This document shows positions 23,086 through 33,779 of a stretch of 64,000 nucleotides of DNA, piece by piece. The first letter of the stretch is position 1, and every line of letters starts with the position of its first letter. The stretch covers positions 22,958,499-23,022,498 of the forward strand of contig CM063107.1 in the NCBI GenBank assembly GCA_031841125.1, written 5' to 3'. The position numbers were made by a program, and so were the translations under genes. Below the pieces are notes generated by a model. It was not told the DNA's origin. It did no database searches and saw only the letters and a program-made list of their open reading frames with translations. The DNA comes from Acanthococcus lagerstroemiae. Lineage: Eukaryota; Arthropoda; Insecta; Hemiptera; Eriococcidae.

Positions 23086-23089
<4 letters not shown>
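22770..23089 (+). repeat. 3' LTR
   Basis: 320 bp, same ends as the 5' LTR, two substitutions relative to it. It is followed directly by a TA microsatellite. Confidence 0.95.
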
Positions 23090-23128
<39 letters not shown>

Positions 23129-23804
23129 CTTAATTTTGTGGGAAGAAAATCTCAGAAACTATTGAATCAATTGATTCCAAATTTTGGTATATTATGGAGA
23201 AGTACTCGAAGTTGTTAAAATAAGCTTTTGAAGGCAATCGGTCGAGCCGCTCGTGAGTTTTCCTTGAGGACAAAATTTGTGGCACAAAAATCTCAGGAAC
23301 TATCGAATCATTTGATTCCAAATTTTGGTACATTATAGAGAAGTACTCGAAGTTGTATTGGTGAAAGTTTGATGACAATCGGTTGAGTCGTTCACGAGTT
23401 TCCTCAATTTAAGTTCAGCATAAGAAGCGCAAGGCGACTTATGTACTCGATGTTGTTTGGGATTTAATTTATACGAAATAAAATTTTGATAGCCGCGTAG
23501 TTTTGTTGTATTATACAAATGTTTCGGTCTTACACGTTTCCGCCTTGAATGTATCGATTTCAAATTTATACGAACTCTAATTTTGATAGCCGGGTAGTTT
23601 TATATTTTTATAATACTATTCCCTGTCGAGAGTTGCGTTTTTTAAAACGTGAATGGCCTTAAACATTTCAGCCGAATACCACTAGTCCTTGTCGACATTT
23701 GCGTTTTTTAAAACGTTAACGACTTAAAACGTGTCGACAGTGTCTTGATTTCGCGAGGAACGAGCGAAGCGAGTTCCGAGTGCTTTTCGGCCGAAGGCCG
23801 AAAA
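23090..23804 (+). repeat. Right part of TA-core repeat, copy 1
   Basis: Continues the repeat split by the gypsy element: TA run, then TGTACACC, two similar sub-blocks (each with CTCAG(A/G)AACTAT, GATTCCAAATTTTGGTA and AGAAGTACTCGAAGTTGT), then GATAGCCG blocks, ending in GGAACGAGCGAAGCGAGTTCC, which can fold as a hairpin, and CGGCCGAAGGCCG. Confidence 0.85.
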
Positions 23805-24740
<936 letters not shown>

Positions 24741-25283
24741 TACATGTGGGTACCTCGAAACGATGCCTAGATCGCATAAGAACTTATCCTCATCTTTACC
24801 TTAAGGTGCTATTTGATAAAAAAAATACCTATCATATTTGCTCGCCATACATAACTATAAGGCCATTGAAATCGTACTACAATCTGCTACTTGCACCGGC
24901 ATTGCGTGTAAATATTGCAGATAGCACATTATAATGATTATCAAGTAAATTAAACCAGTTAGAAACATTCTTACGTTAGATTACTCAGCTTTAGCCTTTG
25001 ATTTTTCTAAATTGAACAAATGTCGACGTGTCTTTGGCGTACTTATTTCAAGTGAGCACGACAAAATTCCTTTGTTTTAAAAACGATACCTATCGCATAT
25101 CTACACTGAAATTTCGACACCTTGAATATTACTTCATAACTTGAACTTATGGTACCGAAACCAAGGTTAAAACTAGAACGCTATCAGCGATCGCTGGCTA
25201 ATTACCAACGTGAAAGAAATTGCTGAAAACTATTTGAAAATACCTCTCTTTCCTTCGAAAAGTCGGTAAAAAGCGTTACTTTC
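24741..25283. other. No gene seen
   Basis: AT-rich, no credible ORF. Just before the next feature lies CTTTCCTTCGAAAAGTCGGTAAAAAGC, the same hairpin end that bounds the TA-core repeats at 33,036-33,058, so a repeat boundary is likely near 25,245-25,275. Confidence 0.5.
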
Positions 25284-25361
25284 GAGCGTGACTGGACTGA
25301 CTGAGCCTTCAAACACTAGCGGAGCGTAGTACTCGAAGACTCAGTCAGTCCAGTCACGCTC
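25284..25361. repeat. Perfect 22-bp inverted repeat
   Basis: Arms at 25,284-25,305 and 25,340-25,361 (GAGCGTGACTGGACTGACTG and complement, 22 bp perfect) around a 34-bp loop. No target duplication seen; a foldback remnant or hairpin. Confidence 0.9.
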
Positions 25362-25384
25362 CAAAAAAACACGTTTTTTTCCGT

Positions 25385-25640
25385 TGTGTGCCAAAGTAAA
25401 GACATAAGAATGTCAAAATAAATTTCCATGGGAAAGAGTGGAAAAGAGCTAAATCATTCGGACCTGCTTCGTGTCGTGGGAGCGTTACACTCATAGCTGG
25501 AATGTGCCAAAGTAAAGACATGGAAATGTCAAAATAAATTTCCATCAAAATTATTATTTCATTCCTCCTCAAATGTAACGCCTAAAACGTAACGTTTTCC
25601 CGTTTGTGTGCCAAAGTAAATACATGACAATGTCAAAATG
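25385..25640 (+). repeat. Three-copy direct repeat
   Basis: GTGTGCCAAAGTAAA, then ACAT and AATGTCAAAAT recur at about 25,385, 25,503 and 25,604. The spacers share ATAAATTTCCAT and AACGTTTT-like sequence. Confidence 0.75.
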
Positions 25641-25643
25641 TTT

Positions 25644-25915
25644 TTTGGATTTTTTCCATTTCTTCAATTTTACCTTTATCGTGCAGCTCCCAGATAATTG
25701 CGCTAAATTCCAAAACTGATCTTACGAAAGCAAAAAATAATAGTTTCTTAGTTTCATATTTCTTATAATTGACGCTGTTCCTTTTGATTAAACCGGCTAT
25801 TCTTTTACATTTTGAGGTGATAACGTCTATGTGTCTGGAAAATGATAATTTGCTATTCAGTATTGGCCTGCACCAAAGTCTCTTACTTCCTGAATACTTG
25901 ACAATCTACGTATAA
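25644..25915 (-). pseudogene. Jockey/CR1-type RT fragment (thumb region)
   Basis: On the minus strand a roughly 85-codon frame reads with motifs typical of the region after the RT palm: LSFSRHIDVITSKC, RIAGLIKRN, FFAFVRSVLEFSAIIWE. This matches the PxLxYxxxxW-type segment of insect jockey-like elements. It is truncated at both ends and is a fossil. Confidence 0.75.
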
Positions 25916-25925
25916 TCTCTTATTG

Positions 25926-26875
25926 TAGGTAGTTACCTAGAAAAAATATTAACCTCAGGACCAAAATGCAAATAACATAAAACATTCCTCGTTAAATTTT
26001 CTGCAAAAAATATTCTATACAACTTTTCTTTAGAAAGCATATTTATCGAAATAATCACAAAAATTCGTGGAATTTACAAAAAACATAGGTTTATTTTATT
26101 ATTTTACGTCTGAAATATCTGTTAATGACGAGTAATGCATACTAAAATATAACTTCAGTCTCTGTCTACTGGGACAAGCGCCACAGGTGCCCCCCCACCC
26201 CACCTGGCTACGCCCATCAGAGTTGGTTGGGTACCCACTACGGAGTAGACCTCGGATTATATATGTATAATAATATCAACAATAGTCAACATTGCGCATA
26301 AGATATAACATTGTGCTGTTAAGGAACAGTCACATCATGTTCTCAGAATTTATTGTCATTTCCTATGGGCAAATCACTATTTCCACTTGTGGATTTGACA
26401 TCATCTCAAGTCCCCCTTGTCCCAGTAGACAAAGACTGAAGTTATATTTTAGTATGCATTACTCGTCATTAACAGATATTTCAGCCGTAAAATAATAGAA
26501 TAAATCTATGTTTTTCGAAAATTCCACGCATTTTTGTGATTATCTCGATAAATACATTATGCTTTCTAAAGAAAAGTTGTATAGAATATTTGGTGCAGAA
26601 AATTTAACGAGGAACGAGTCATGTTATTTGAATTTTAGTCCTAAAGTGAACATTTTTTTAGATAACTACGACTTAGCGAGTGAAGATTGGTTATGGAAGA
26701 AAAAATAAAATCCACGTTCCTCTTAACTTTCACACATTATTGCGATTATTTCGGTGAATATGCGTTTTAGAGAAAGATTGTATAGAATCTTTTTTATAAG
26801 AAAGTCAACAGAGAACATTTTATGTTATATGCATTTCAGTCCTGAAGTTGATAAATTCCGAGATATTCGCGGTTT
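25926..26875. repeat. Large foldback: ~250-bp inverted arms plus a third partial copy
   Basis: 25,926-26,175 (minus sense) pairs with 26,408-26,670. Shared sequence includes ACAGATATTTC, ATGCATTACTCGTCATTAA, CTGTATAGAATATT-like and CCTCGTTAAATTTTC. A further direct, more diverged copy of the right arm's end lies at about 26,705-26,870 (GATTATTTCGGTGAATATGC). The 230-bp centre holds a CACCTGGCTACGCCC motif typical of hAT termini. No transposase seen. Confidence 0.85.
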
Positions 26876-27007
26876 TTTGTAAAATCTCAGTATTATAAGT
26901 AGCTTCAAGGTCAAAGCGGCACGGGTTAATGACCTCAGATTGAGCTCAAAGTTTTTATGGCGAGTTTCTAGGTCTATTGGAACAAATTTCACTGCGACCC
27001 TAATTAA

Positions 27008-27937
27008 TTGGCGAAAATTCGTAAAATAAGGGGCACCCTAATCATCATGGACGAAAGTCGTCCCCTCCCTAAGGGTCTATTGTTCGACGGGAAGTTGCAT
27101 TTCCGAGAGCACTTCCGACGGGCCGCTGAGAAGGCGGATCGAGTAGCCGGCCAGCTGTCCCGTCTGATGTCGAACCTAGGGAGGCCGAGAGAGCAGCGAC
27201 GTAGGATGTACGTGAACGTCATCATGTCGGTCCTCCTATACGGGGCGCCAGTATTCGCCGACGTCATCGATATACCATACAGGAGAGTGGAGATGGAGAA
27301 GATCCAGCGAAAAGTCGCGATGAGGTGTGTCAGTGCGTACCGCACTGTTTCTTCGGATGCAGTAGGCGTATTAGCGCGTATACCGCCGATCGAACTCAAG
27401 GTCGGCGAAATTGCGGCGGTATACGGTGCGAAGAAGAAAGCGAAGACGAAACGCGAGGCACTTCGGGTCAAGCGAGTCATTCAGCAGGACACGCTTCGGA
27501 AGTGGAAGGACGCGCTCGCCCATTCGACCGAGGGCGAGTGGACCCTAGCGCTGATACGCGACCTCGACGGATGGGTAGGAAGAACGCACGGAACGCTTAA
27601 CTTCCACCTTACCCAAGTATTGAGCGGCCACGGGTGCTTCGGCACGTACCTACATCGGATGTCGATAGCGCCGAGCCCCGTGTGCGCGCACTGTGATCGA
27701 GGGGCGGAGGACACACCTCAGCACACCCTGTTCGAGTGTGAGGCCTGGGAGCAGGAGAGGCGTGGGACGGCCACAACAGCGATCGATCCCGGCGGCGACG
27801 ATGAAGAAGAAGAAGACGACGACGTCGGGGTGGCCGGGGCCACCCTGGTTCCGGAGATGATGAAGAACGGAAGCAGTTGGAACCGGGTGTCGGCCTTTGT
27901 CTCGGCCATCATGAAGAAGAAGATGCAGACGGAGTGA
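27008..27937 (+). CDS. C-terminal ORF2 of an R1-clade element
   Basis: 309 open codons. They begin inside the RT thumb (LLFDGKLHFREH, LSRLMSNLGR, MSVLLYGAPVFAD, RCVSAYRTVSSDA) and run to a cysteine-histidine cluster CAHCDRGAEDTPQHTLFEC near residues 226-244, the zinc-finger-like end of R1/TRAS-type proteins. It ends in an acidic tract and a short helix. No RNase H, no YADD: the catalytic part is missing by 5' truncation, so the ATG is not a natural start. The frame has no stop or shift and differs from the decayed copy at 37.7 kb, so it inserted comparatively recently. Confidence 0.85.
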   Translation: MAKIRKIRGTLIIMDESRPLPKGLLFDGKLHFREHFRRAAEKADRVAGQLSRLMSNLGRPREQRRRMYVNVIMSVLLYGAPVFADVIDIPYRRVEMEKIQRKVAMRCVSAYRTVSSDAVGVLARIPPIELKVGEIAAVYGAKKKAKTKREALRVKRVIQQDTLRKWKDALAHSTEGEWTLALIRDLDGWVGRTHGTLNFHLTQVLSGHGCFGTYLHRMSIAPSPVCAHCDRGAEDTPQHTLFECEAWEQERRGTATTAIDPGGDDEEEEDDDVGVAGATLVPEMMKNGSSWNRVSAFVSAIMKKKMQTE

Positions 27938-28360
27938 TCGAGACAGAGAGCCGGCGATTCACCAAGCTCGGGCCACACTATCGAACAGGAGGAGAACTCT
28001 GTACCATCCTAGAGAAGAGCTGCTGCAGCTGCACTGCGGACCCACCGGCAGGGTTCACCCGTCGTCACCACCTGCCTGCGTCGACACGCGGACCAAGACG
28101 AGGAGGTGAGGGGTGAGTGAAGAGAGGCAGCGAGTCCGGCCGTGGGCGAGCGCTCTGGGAGTGCGGACCTCGGCCAGTAGGGAACCCCATGGTGGCCCTG
28201 GTAGGATGCGCGCACCGTTCCGGCACGTAGAAATGAGGGCTCGGGCCCGGCCCCAAGGCGTTCCTCCGGTCACTGACGCGATGCTCGAAAGGGTAGTTCC
28301 TGTGGCCGGGGGGTGCGGTGTCATAGAGGCCACTTTGGCATGCGTGCATCGCCATACGTC
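27008..28360 (+). mobile_element. R1-type non-LTR element, 5'-truncated
   Basis: It comprises the coding C-terminus (next entry) and a GC-richer 3' UTR to about 28,352, ending TTTGGCATGCGTGCATCGCC. Two other copies share this 3' end (37,690-38,970 and 43,405-44,195), all in plus orientation, which fixes the 3' terminus. Confidence 0.85.
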
Positions 28361-28387
28361 CCACCACACACCAAGGGTCTATTGTAT

Positions 28388-28974
28388 TTAGGCGCATACG
28401 ATTAGGCGCATAAGACAGAAAATTTATTTGGGCGCAGAAGTATTAGAGCGCGGCTACAGTCGGGCGCAAATAGTTTGGGCGCGCGGAAAAAATTATTGAT
28501 ACATGTGAAAAATACTGCGAATTTACAAATTGTGCTTTATCGCACGTAAAAATAGGAACTTTTCTTATTTTCCTGCTAACACGGCGAATTCTCTCTTTCA
28601 AAGCGTACACAATTGGCAATGCTCCTTGTGATGCTTGGGATTAGGTACTCAGCTGTATGCTGACGATGCAGCCAGTACTCTCTTCAGTTTCCTCAGCATG
28701 ACGTTTCATGGCGGTGATACTTTGAACCGCCTCTGCTTTTCCCGGATTAGGTTGGTGCGTGTGTCTATATACTCCACGTTTCTTAACAATACCATTTACT
28801 TCATGAATTCGAATAGGGGAAGTCTGACTTCCCTTACTTCCCTCGCAAAATTGCCACTGACATATTTCATCTTGCGCCCACCAACATTTTAACTTATTTG
28901 CGCTCAAAGAATCCGCGGCTAATTTTATGCGCCCGATCAAACGCGCCTAATCGTTCGCGCCCAATTACCCAGTC
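28388..28974. mobile_element. Short-TIR element with FLYWCH-like remnant
   Basis: The ends carry repeated GGCGC motifs in inverted orientation: AGGCGCATACGATTAGGCGC on the left, and the complement of GGGCGCGAACGATTAGGCGC on the right. Further GGGCGC motifs lie inward. The inside encodes, on the minus strand, a FLYWCH-like remnant, which in insects is often joined to MULE-type transposases. A non-autonomous Mutator-like element is my best guess; the expected 9-bp target duplication was not found. Confidence 0.6.
28641..28940 (-). pseudogene. FLYWCH-type zinc-finger remnant
   Basis: About 99 open codons on the minus strand. A stretch reading YRHTHQPNPGKAEA, then MKRHAEETEE, matches the HTHxPDPAKxE and following helix of FLYWCH fingers; an upstream W/C-rich part (CWWAQDEICQWQFC) fits the WxC start with possible frame damage. 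FLYWCH domains bind DNA and occur at the N-terminus of insect MULE transposases. Too short and disrupted to be functional. Confidence 0.55.
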
Positions 28975-31244
28975 CCGCTTCCCTAAATGTTCATGCTCTT
29001 GCTCTGTAAGCTTGTTGACTATTCTCTACTTCATATGAACAAAGTATTCCGGGGGGGGGCAACATGAAAAGGAAGAATGCCACCTCCTGTATGTTTCCAG
29101 TCTCTGGAGTATGATCCATATGTTTCAGGGTCTAAAATTAACTTTACATTGATCCAAATGAAGTTATCTTCATAACAAGGCTCTGGAGAGCAATAATCGT
29201 TCTCCAGAACTGATGGACCCATATTAGATTGCCACCGACACGCCAGCGATACAGTAAACTAATATCATTTCCGCTGAGCACATGTTCACCGTGCCATGTT
29301 GATATTGCTGTTAGAATGGCGATGGGTAAGCCCGAGTAAACACATTTTACGACGATGTTGTGAAAAAGTCAGCCTATCAATAATTTCTGCCTGACCACCC
29401 GTAAAGTTATTCTCGGTACAATATCGGTTTTAAAATCGGAATAGATCACACGACACGGTATATTCTTCCTCGTTGTACATGTCTTGTTATTGCGACGTAT
29501 TACGTGGTATACTAAAACCTTTTATAGGTCAATAAATGATCGAGATTTTCTGGAACTCGAAAAAAGAAGAATTTCGAACGCAGTTCCCAATTTTGTAATT
29601 CCTCGGTCCTTACCTATGCATAAATGCGCCTGCCAATCGCAAAGTTCGTAATATGTAGATAAATCGTCGAGTAAACTTTTAACGACTGCGGTCACCTTGG
29701 CCAAATTTAATTGCAAATTCGAGTTCGTCCGTTGAAATAACGAATTTATTGACGCACAGATACGGTCAAAGTAAATAGAGCTAATATAATAGGTGCGGGC
29801 TTGAATGCTAAAAATTTTTACATTAACTGGAACGAGAGACACCTTACAGCGAAGGCGCCATAAGTTTAGGCTCCATTCCTGTACACGAAACTATTCACGG
29901 TAAGCTTCGGATGCCTAACTCGTTTATGCAAATTTGGGTAACAGCTTGACTGCGATAATTAATTGAATTAAATATTGTGAAAATCGTACGCAGAATCTGG
30001 ACTCCGAGATGACCTCCGCTGATTTAGGTATCAAGTTAGCTGAGGTGCAAATTTGTTGTTTCATTTTGTTAGCGAGATGTGTGCGTGAGATGACGGCTGA
30101 ATGAAAACTTAACATAAGTTTCACATATTCGTACTAAAACTTAGGCTGGAAGAGAATGGCCAGTTCTCAAAGTCAAATTACTTTTATCCAGTCAAATTAG
30201 GAAAAAGAAAAAATTAGCGTCAAACATTCTTTTGTAATGTATTTGAGATACACCTAGCCGCTTAATTTGACAGACAAACAAATCGACTGAACGACCAAGG
30301 CAAGCGACATGTAACAAGCCGAAATGGAGACCCTGTCTGGCGAAGGAGTTACGAAAAGCACTCCCTAAGTTGGATCCAGAATTTTCAAAATATTTGCCTA
30401 AGACGTATCTCAAACATAAGGAGAAACAAAGGTCGACTTTTCAATAGATTCACACCTGAAATTGGTTTCATGTTGGATGAGAAAAAATAGGTACATTTTT
30501 CAGGATTTTGAAATAAAAAAATTAATAGGTGGTGCATGAGCTTCAAAGGGAGAAATGCAGGTAAAGTGCATAATTTTATCCAGCATATTGATGTAGTAGA
30601 AAAGGGTCTCCTAAAATATTTTTGATCTTGAATGTTGCTCAACTCGATAAAAGAGACGTGTCACATGAATACGAGACAGCAAAGGGATTAAACGGACCAT
30701 TTTCTTCTGCCTAATAAACTTCCCGAAAATGAATGTTCCCAAAAATCACGTGAAAAATATTTCTTCTTTTCAAAATATATCTTATCATCTCCCATGCTTC
30801 AACACCATCTCTTCATCCGTTTTCTCTCTTCCCTTTCCCTTCCTTCTTCCTTTCTTCCATCACCCACTCGCAAAAAAAATTCGTAAATAACAAATATGAG
30901 AGTTAAATATTGCCCACTGCGTTGGGAGATGCTAACAGTGGTGGGTACACGGGGGCAATCCTTTTTCCCGTACCAGAACAAAACAATGCTGCAAAGATTG
31001 TAACTATAACAAAAATTTGAAAATAGTATTGATTTCCAGTAAAATTTTCAATTGTGCCCCATCTCGGATAGCGTCCTGAATCTGCCCCTACTTGGAACGT
31101 TCTTCACATATCTTAGATATAACCAGGCGATCGACGCGCATATTATATCAAAAGTATGAGGGTGACTCAAAGTAGGTGTCTAACACTCATGCATGCATCC
31201 ACAGGTTTTATTAGAGGAAATGGTCGTACCACTTCTTGATCTCT
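28975..31244. other. No gene or repeat recognised
   Basis: 2.3 kb of moderately AT-rich sequence with only short ORFs (up to about 106 codons at 29,522-29,842, minus), none with recognisable motifs. A G10 run lies near 29,050 and a pyrimidine-rich tract at 30,780-30,870. Confidence 0.5.
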
Positions 31245-31440
31245 CGTAAATCTCAGTGGAACAGATCCTTTGCCGAGATACAATTAAAAATATTGTGTTA
31301 CTGAGGGGAGGGGCTATAGTGGGTATCGAAAATAGAATGTGGATCAATCTTAACGATGGATGTGAATTCGTCTCGAAATGTTAAATAATTTTCACCATGT
31401 CGCGATCCGGAGGCACTCCGAAAAATTCTTCACTAAAAAA
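31245..31440 (+). repeat. Dispersed repeat, also at 35,290-35,680
   Basis: CCTTTGCCGAGATAC, AAAAATATTGTGTTACTG with GGGGAGGGGCTATA and TAATTTTCACCATGTC recur in order at 35,320-35,480 and in part at 35,610-35,680. Confidence 0.75.
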
Positions 31441-31600
31441 AAAAAAAAAGCTTTCGCAGCAGCGAAAGCAGAACCGACTTTTCGAGCTACTTATCATTTA
31501 AGCAAAATATATTCTGACGAATTAATGAAATAATGAAAGTTAAGTAGGATGTAACCCATATACTTAACACAAACTTATGAAATCATATATTAATCATGAA
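31441..31600. other. A-run and small hairpin beside the mitochondrial insertion
   Basis: An A run (to 31,449) followed by GCTTTCGCAGCAGCGAAAGC, a short perfect hairpin. The A run could be a retroposition scar. No gene. Confidence 0.5.
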
Positions 31601-31639
31601 AGAAGCAGTTGAAGAAGTAAATAAATTTTTATAATAGAA

Positions 31640-31765
31640 ATATGAATTTTTAAGTCTGTTTGACTTATTATAATATTTACATGATTTGAGTTTAAACCGA
31701 TGTAAGTTAGGTTGGATTTTATCTTTTAAATTTTAATAATTAAATTTGGTAGGAAAGGATTTATT
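31640..31765 (+). rRNA. rrnL: 16S rRNA (rrnL) 3' fragment, non-functional NUMT part
   Basis: The landmarks of the 3' end of insect 16S follow in order: TTTTAAGTCTGTTTGACTT, ACATGATTTGAGTTTAAACC (the site complementary to the usual 16S-br primer), GATGTAAGTTAGGTTGG, TATCTTTTAAATTTTAA and GGTAGGAAAGGA. About 125 bp are recognisable. It is a fragment within a nuclear insertion and is not expected to act. Confidence 0.85.
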
Positions 31766-31879
31766 TAGTTTTTTTGTAAAAATTTAATTAATTTTTAATT
31801 TAGGTTATAGTTTTTAGTTTTAAATTAATTTTTTAAATTATTTTCAAAATACTTTTTTATTAATTAAAAAAAAAATTAA

Positions 31880-32535
31880 AATTTGTTAATTAAATTTATT
31901 AAATTAATTATTAAGAAAAATATAATAATTAAAATTAAATTAATTAAATTAAAAGGTAATTCTATAATTTTTGTTCCTAAATATCTAATAGAAATAATAA
32001 TATTTAAAAAAATTCATAAAATAATTTTTACTATAGGAATAAATTTATTTGATTGAAACTTATTAATTATAAATTTAGGTAGTATGATAGAAATAAAAAC
32101 TAAAACTAATCCTGATAATTTATTTTCAATTGATCGAAGAATAGAATAAAAAAATAAAAAGTATCATTCAGGTTCAATATGATTTGGGGTTTTTAAATAA
32201 TTTATTATGTTAAAATTATCATAATTATTAAATAAATTAGGATTAATTAGAATTAAATTAATTAAAATTATTAAAATGATAATAAAAAAATAAAAATGTT
32301 TTAATAATAGGTAATATTGGGTTTAAATTCATGAAATCTAATTCATTATTTATTCCTAAAGGATTGGATGATTTATTCAAATGTAAAATTATTAAATGAA
32401 TATTATAGTTGTTATTAAAATAATTATTGGTAATAAAAAATGAATAGAAAAAAATCGATTAATTAAAATAATATTAATATTAAAATTTCCTCAAATTCAT
32501 TTAATTAAGAGTTTTCCTAATAAAGGAATTGAAGA
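31880..32535 (-). pseudogene. cytb: Cytochrome b fragment (C-terminal ~215 codons)
   Basis: Read on the minus strand with the invertebrate mitochondrial code. Conserved cytochrome b landmarks in order: LLGKLLIKWIWG, RFFSIHFLLP, LHLNKSSNPLG (usually LHxxGSNNPLG), TPNHIEPEWYFLF, SILRSIENKLSG (usually SIPNKLGG) and a C-terminal LWIFLNIIISI...ELPF segment, ending at a TAA. Frameshifts occur near 32,400 and near 32,310. In life this subunit forms the quinone-binding core of complex III, but this copy cannot encode it. Unusual residues suggest a fast-evolving mitochondrial lineage. Confidence 0.87.
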
Positions 32536-32594
32536 TTGCCAACCCACGTATTTACGAATCGCGAGGAAAAGCTGCATGGGATTCGTGGGGTTGG

Positions 32595-33058
32595 GTTACT
32601 GTGGTAACACTGATTACGCGATTTCAATTGAGGACAAACTCGTGAACGACTCGACCAGTTACTGTGGTAACACTGACGATTACGCGACTTAAATTGAGGA
32701 AAAACTCATGAATGACTGGAACATTGGTCATTGAATTTTCGCCAGTCCCACATAATGTACTTCTCCATAATGTATCAAACTTCAATGGGTACAATTTCAG
32801 GTACTTCTCCATAATATACCAAACTTTGGAATCAATTGATTCATTACTTTTTGAGATTTTCGTGATACAAATTTTGTCCGTACATATATACATACATACA
32901 TACATACATATATATATATAAGGAAACCTGAAATTCAGCCACCATTACAGTTGCATGCTACACACTCTGAAACGTAAAAAAAACATTGCCCCCACCCCCA
33001 TATCGACAGCTGTGACGGGTATAATACCTGACTTTTCTGTAGAAAAGTCGGTAAAAAG
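32595..33058 (-). repeat. TA-core repeat, copy 3 (inverted, partial)
   Basis: Reverse orientation relative to 23.1-24.7 kb: AAATTGAGGA, CTTCTCCATAATATACCAAA, ATTTTGTCCGTACATA, a TACA/TA core (32,882-32,922), AAGGAAACCTGAAATTCAGCC, CATTGCCCCCACCCCCA and the terminal hairpin ending GAAAAGTCGG. Two short copies of GTTACTGTGGTAACACTGA lie at its left (32,595 and 32,659). Confidence 0.8.
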
Positions 33059-33600
33059 CAGGGATGGCAAACGAAACGAAACGAAATAACGATTGATTTT
33101 TGTCTAAAATATTGAAACGAAATAACAAAACGAAATGAAAATGTAGCAAAAAACAAAATGAAAAATAGAGCAAAAGAAAAACGTAACGAAAAAACTAAAC
33201 TGAATCATAGAGAATTTCCAACGTTTTTACTTTTTATCATATAATAAATTAAAATTAATAATTGTGAATCTTATTACTGTTTTTCACGAATCGTGACTGA
33301 AAAGTACAAAAAATGAAAGATACTATGAATGAAAATTAAAATTACATCAGTTTCTGAAACGCTGGGGAATAATTAATCCTTTGAACTAATATCTGTATTG
33401 TACCCAATGACATGGAAAAAAACAAAAAACGAAATGATAACGAAATGATTCAGTTTCGTTATAAACAAAACGAATGAACACCGGTCTGAAATAAACGAAA
33501 CGGAAAACCAAACGAAAAATCGCTCATGAAAAACCGAAAATGTTGAAAATAACGAAACGATTTAACAAAACGAAAAAAACTGTTTCGTTTGCCATCCTTG
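33059..33600. mobile_element. hAT-like element rich in ACGAA (J1)
   Basis: The left end CAGGGATGGCAAACGAAAC matches the complement of the right end GTTTCGTTTGCCATCCTTG. The interior is made of AAACGAAA-type units, with no transposase. CAGGG-type termini fit hAT. An 8-bp duplication is not clear. Its right half and flank are duplicated at 33,655-34,403. Confidence 0.75.
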
Positions 33601-33779
33601 CAAAAAAAAAACACAAAAAATTATGAAATCGTATTAGAAATGAAAAAAACAGCTAAATTAAAATTACGTCAGTTTCTGAAACGCATGAGAATCATTAATC
33701 CTTTGAACTAATATCTGTATTGTACTCAATGACATGAAAAAATCGAAATGATAACGAAATGGTTTCGTTTTGTTAGAAA

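Larger units (their letters stand above)
18011..23089 (+). mobile_element. Ty3/gypsy LTR retrotransposon, young
   Basis: A 5,079-bp element with 320-bp LTRs at both ends, gag, pol (protease, RT, RNase H, integrase) and no envelope gene. The LTRs differ at only two positions that I can find (GATT/GAAT and TATGG/TACGG), so it inserted recently. It lies in the TA microsatellite core of another repeat, so its short target duplication cannot be told from flanking TATA. Pol is reached by an apparent -1 frameshift. A 12-A run in RNase H breaks the frame as sequenced. Confidence 0.97.
31600..32538 (-). pseudogene. Nuclear mitochondrial insertion (NUMT): cytb and 16S end
   Basis: A ~0.9-kb block of about 85% AT holds a cytochrome b fragment on the minus strand and the 3' end of 16S rRNA on the plus strand, 3' ends facing each other. 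nad1, which separates them in the ancestral insect order, is absent. In-frame TGA codons read as Trp at conserved places, so the source is mitochondrial. At least two frameshifts in cytb and nuclear repeats on both sides argue for a nuclear copy. Confidence 0.88.

Noticed and set aside
27481..28397. Several minus-strand and alternative-frame ORFs over 27.5-28.4 kb
   Set aside because: GC-rich shadow frames of the R1-type coding end and 3' UTR.
31860..31880. tRNA-Ser(UCN) remnant between 16S and cytb
   Set aside because: A TTTTGAAA anticodon-loop-like motif exists on the minus strand near 31,845, but only about three stem pairs form.
31600..32538. A true mitochondrial contig or chimeric assembly
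   Set aside because: Cytb has at least two frameshifts and both flanks are nuclear repeats; a misassembly cannot be wholly excluded without reads.
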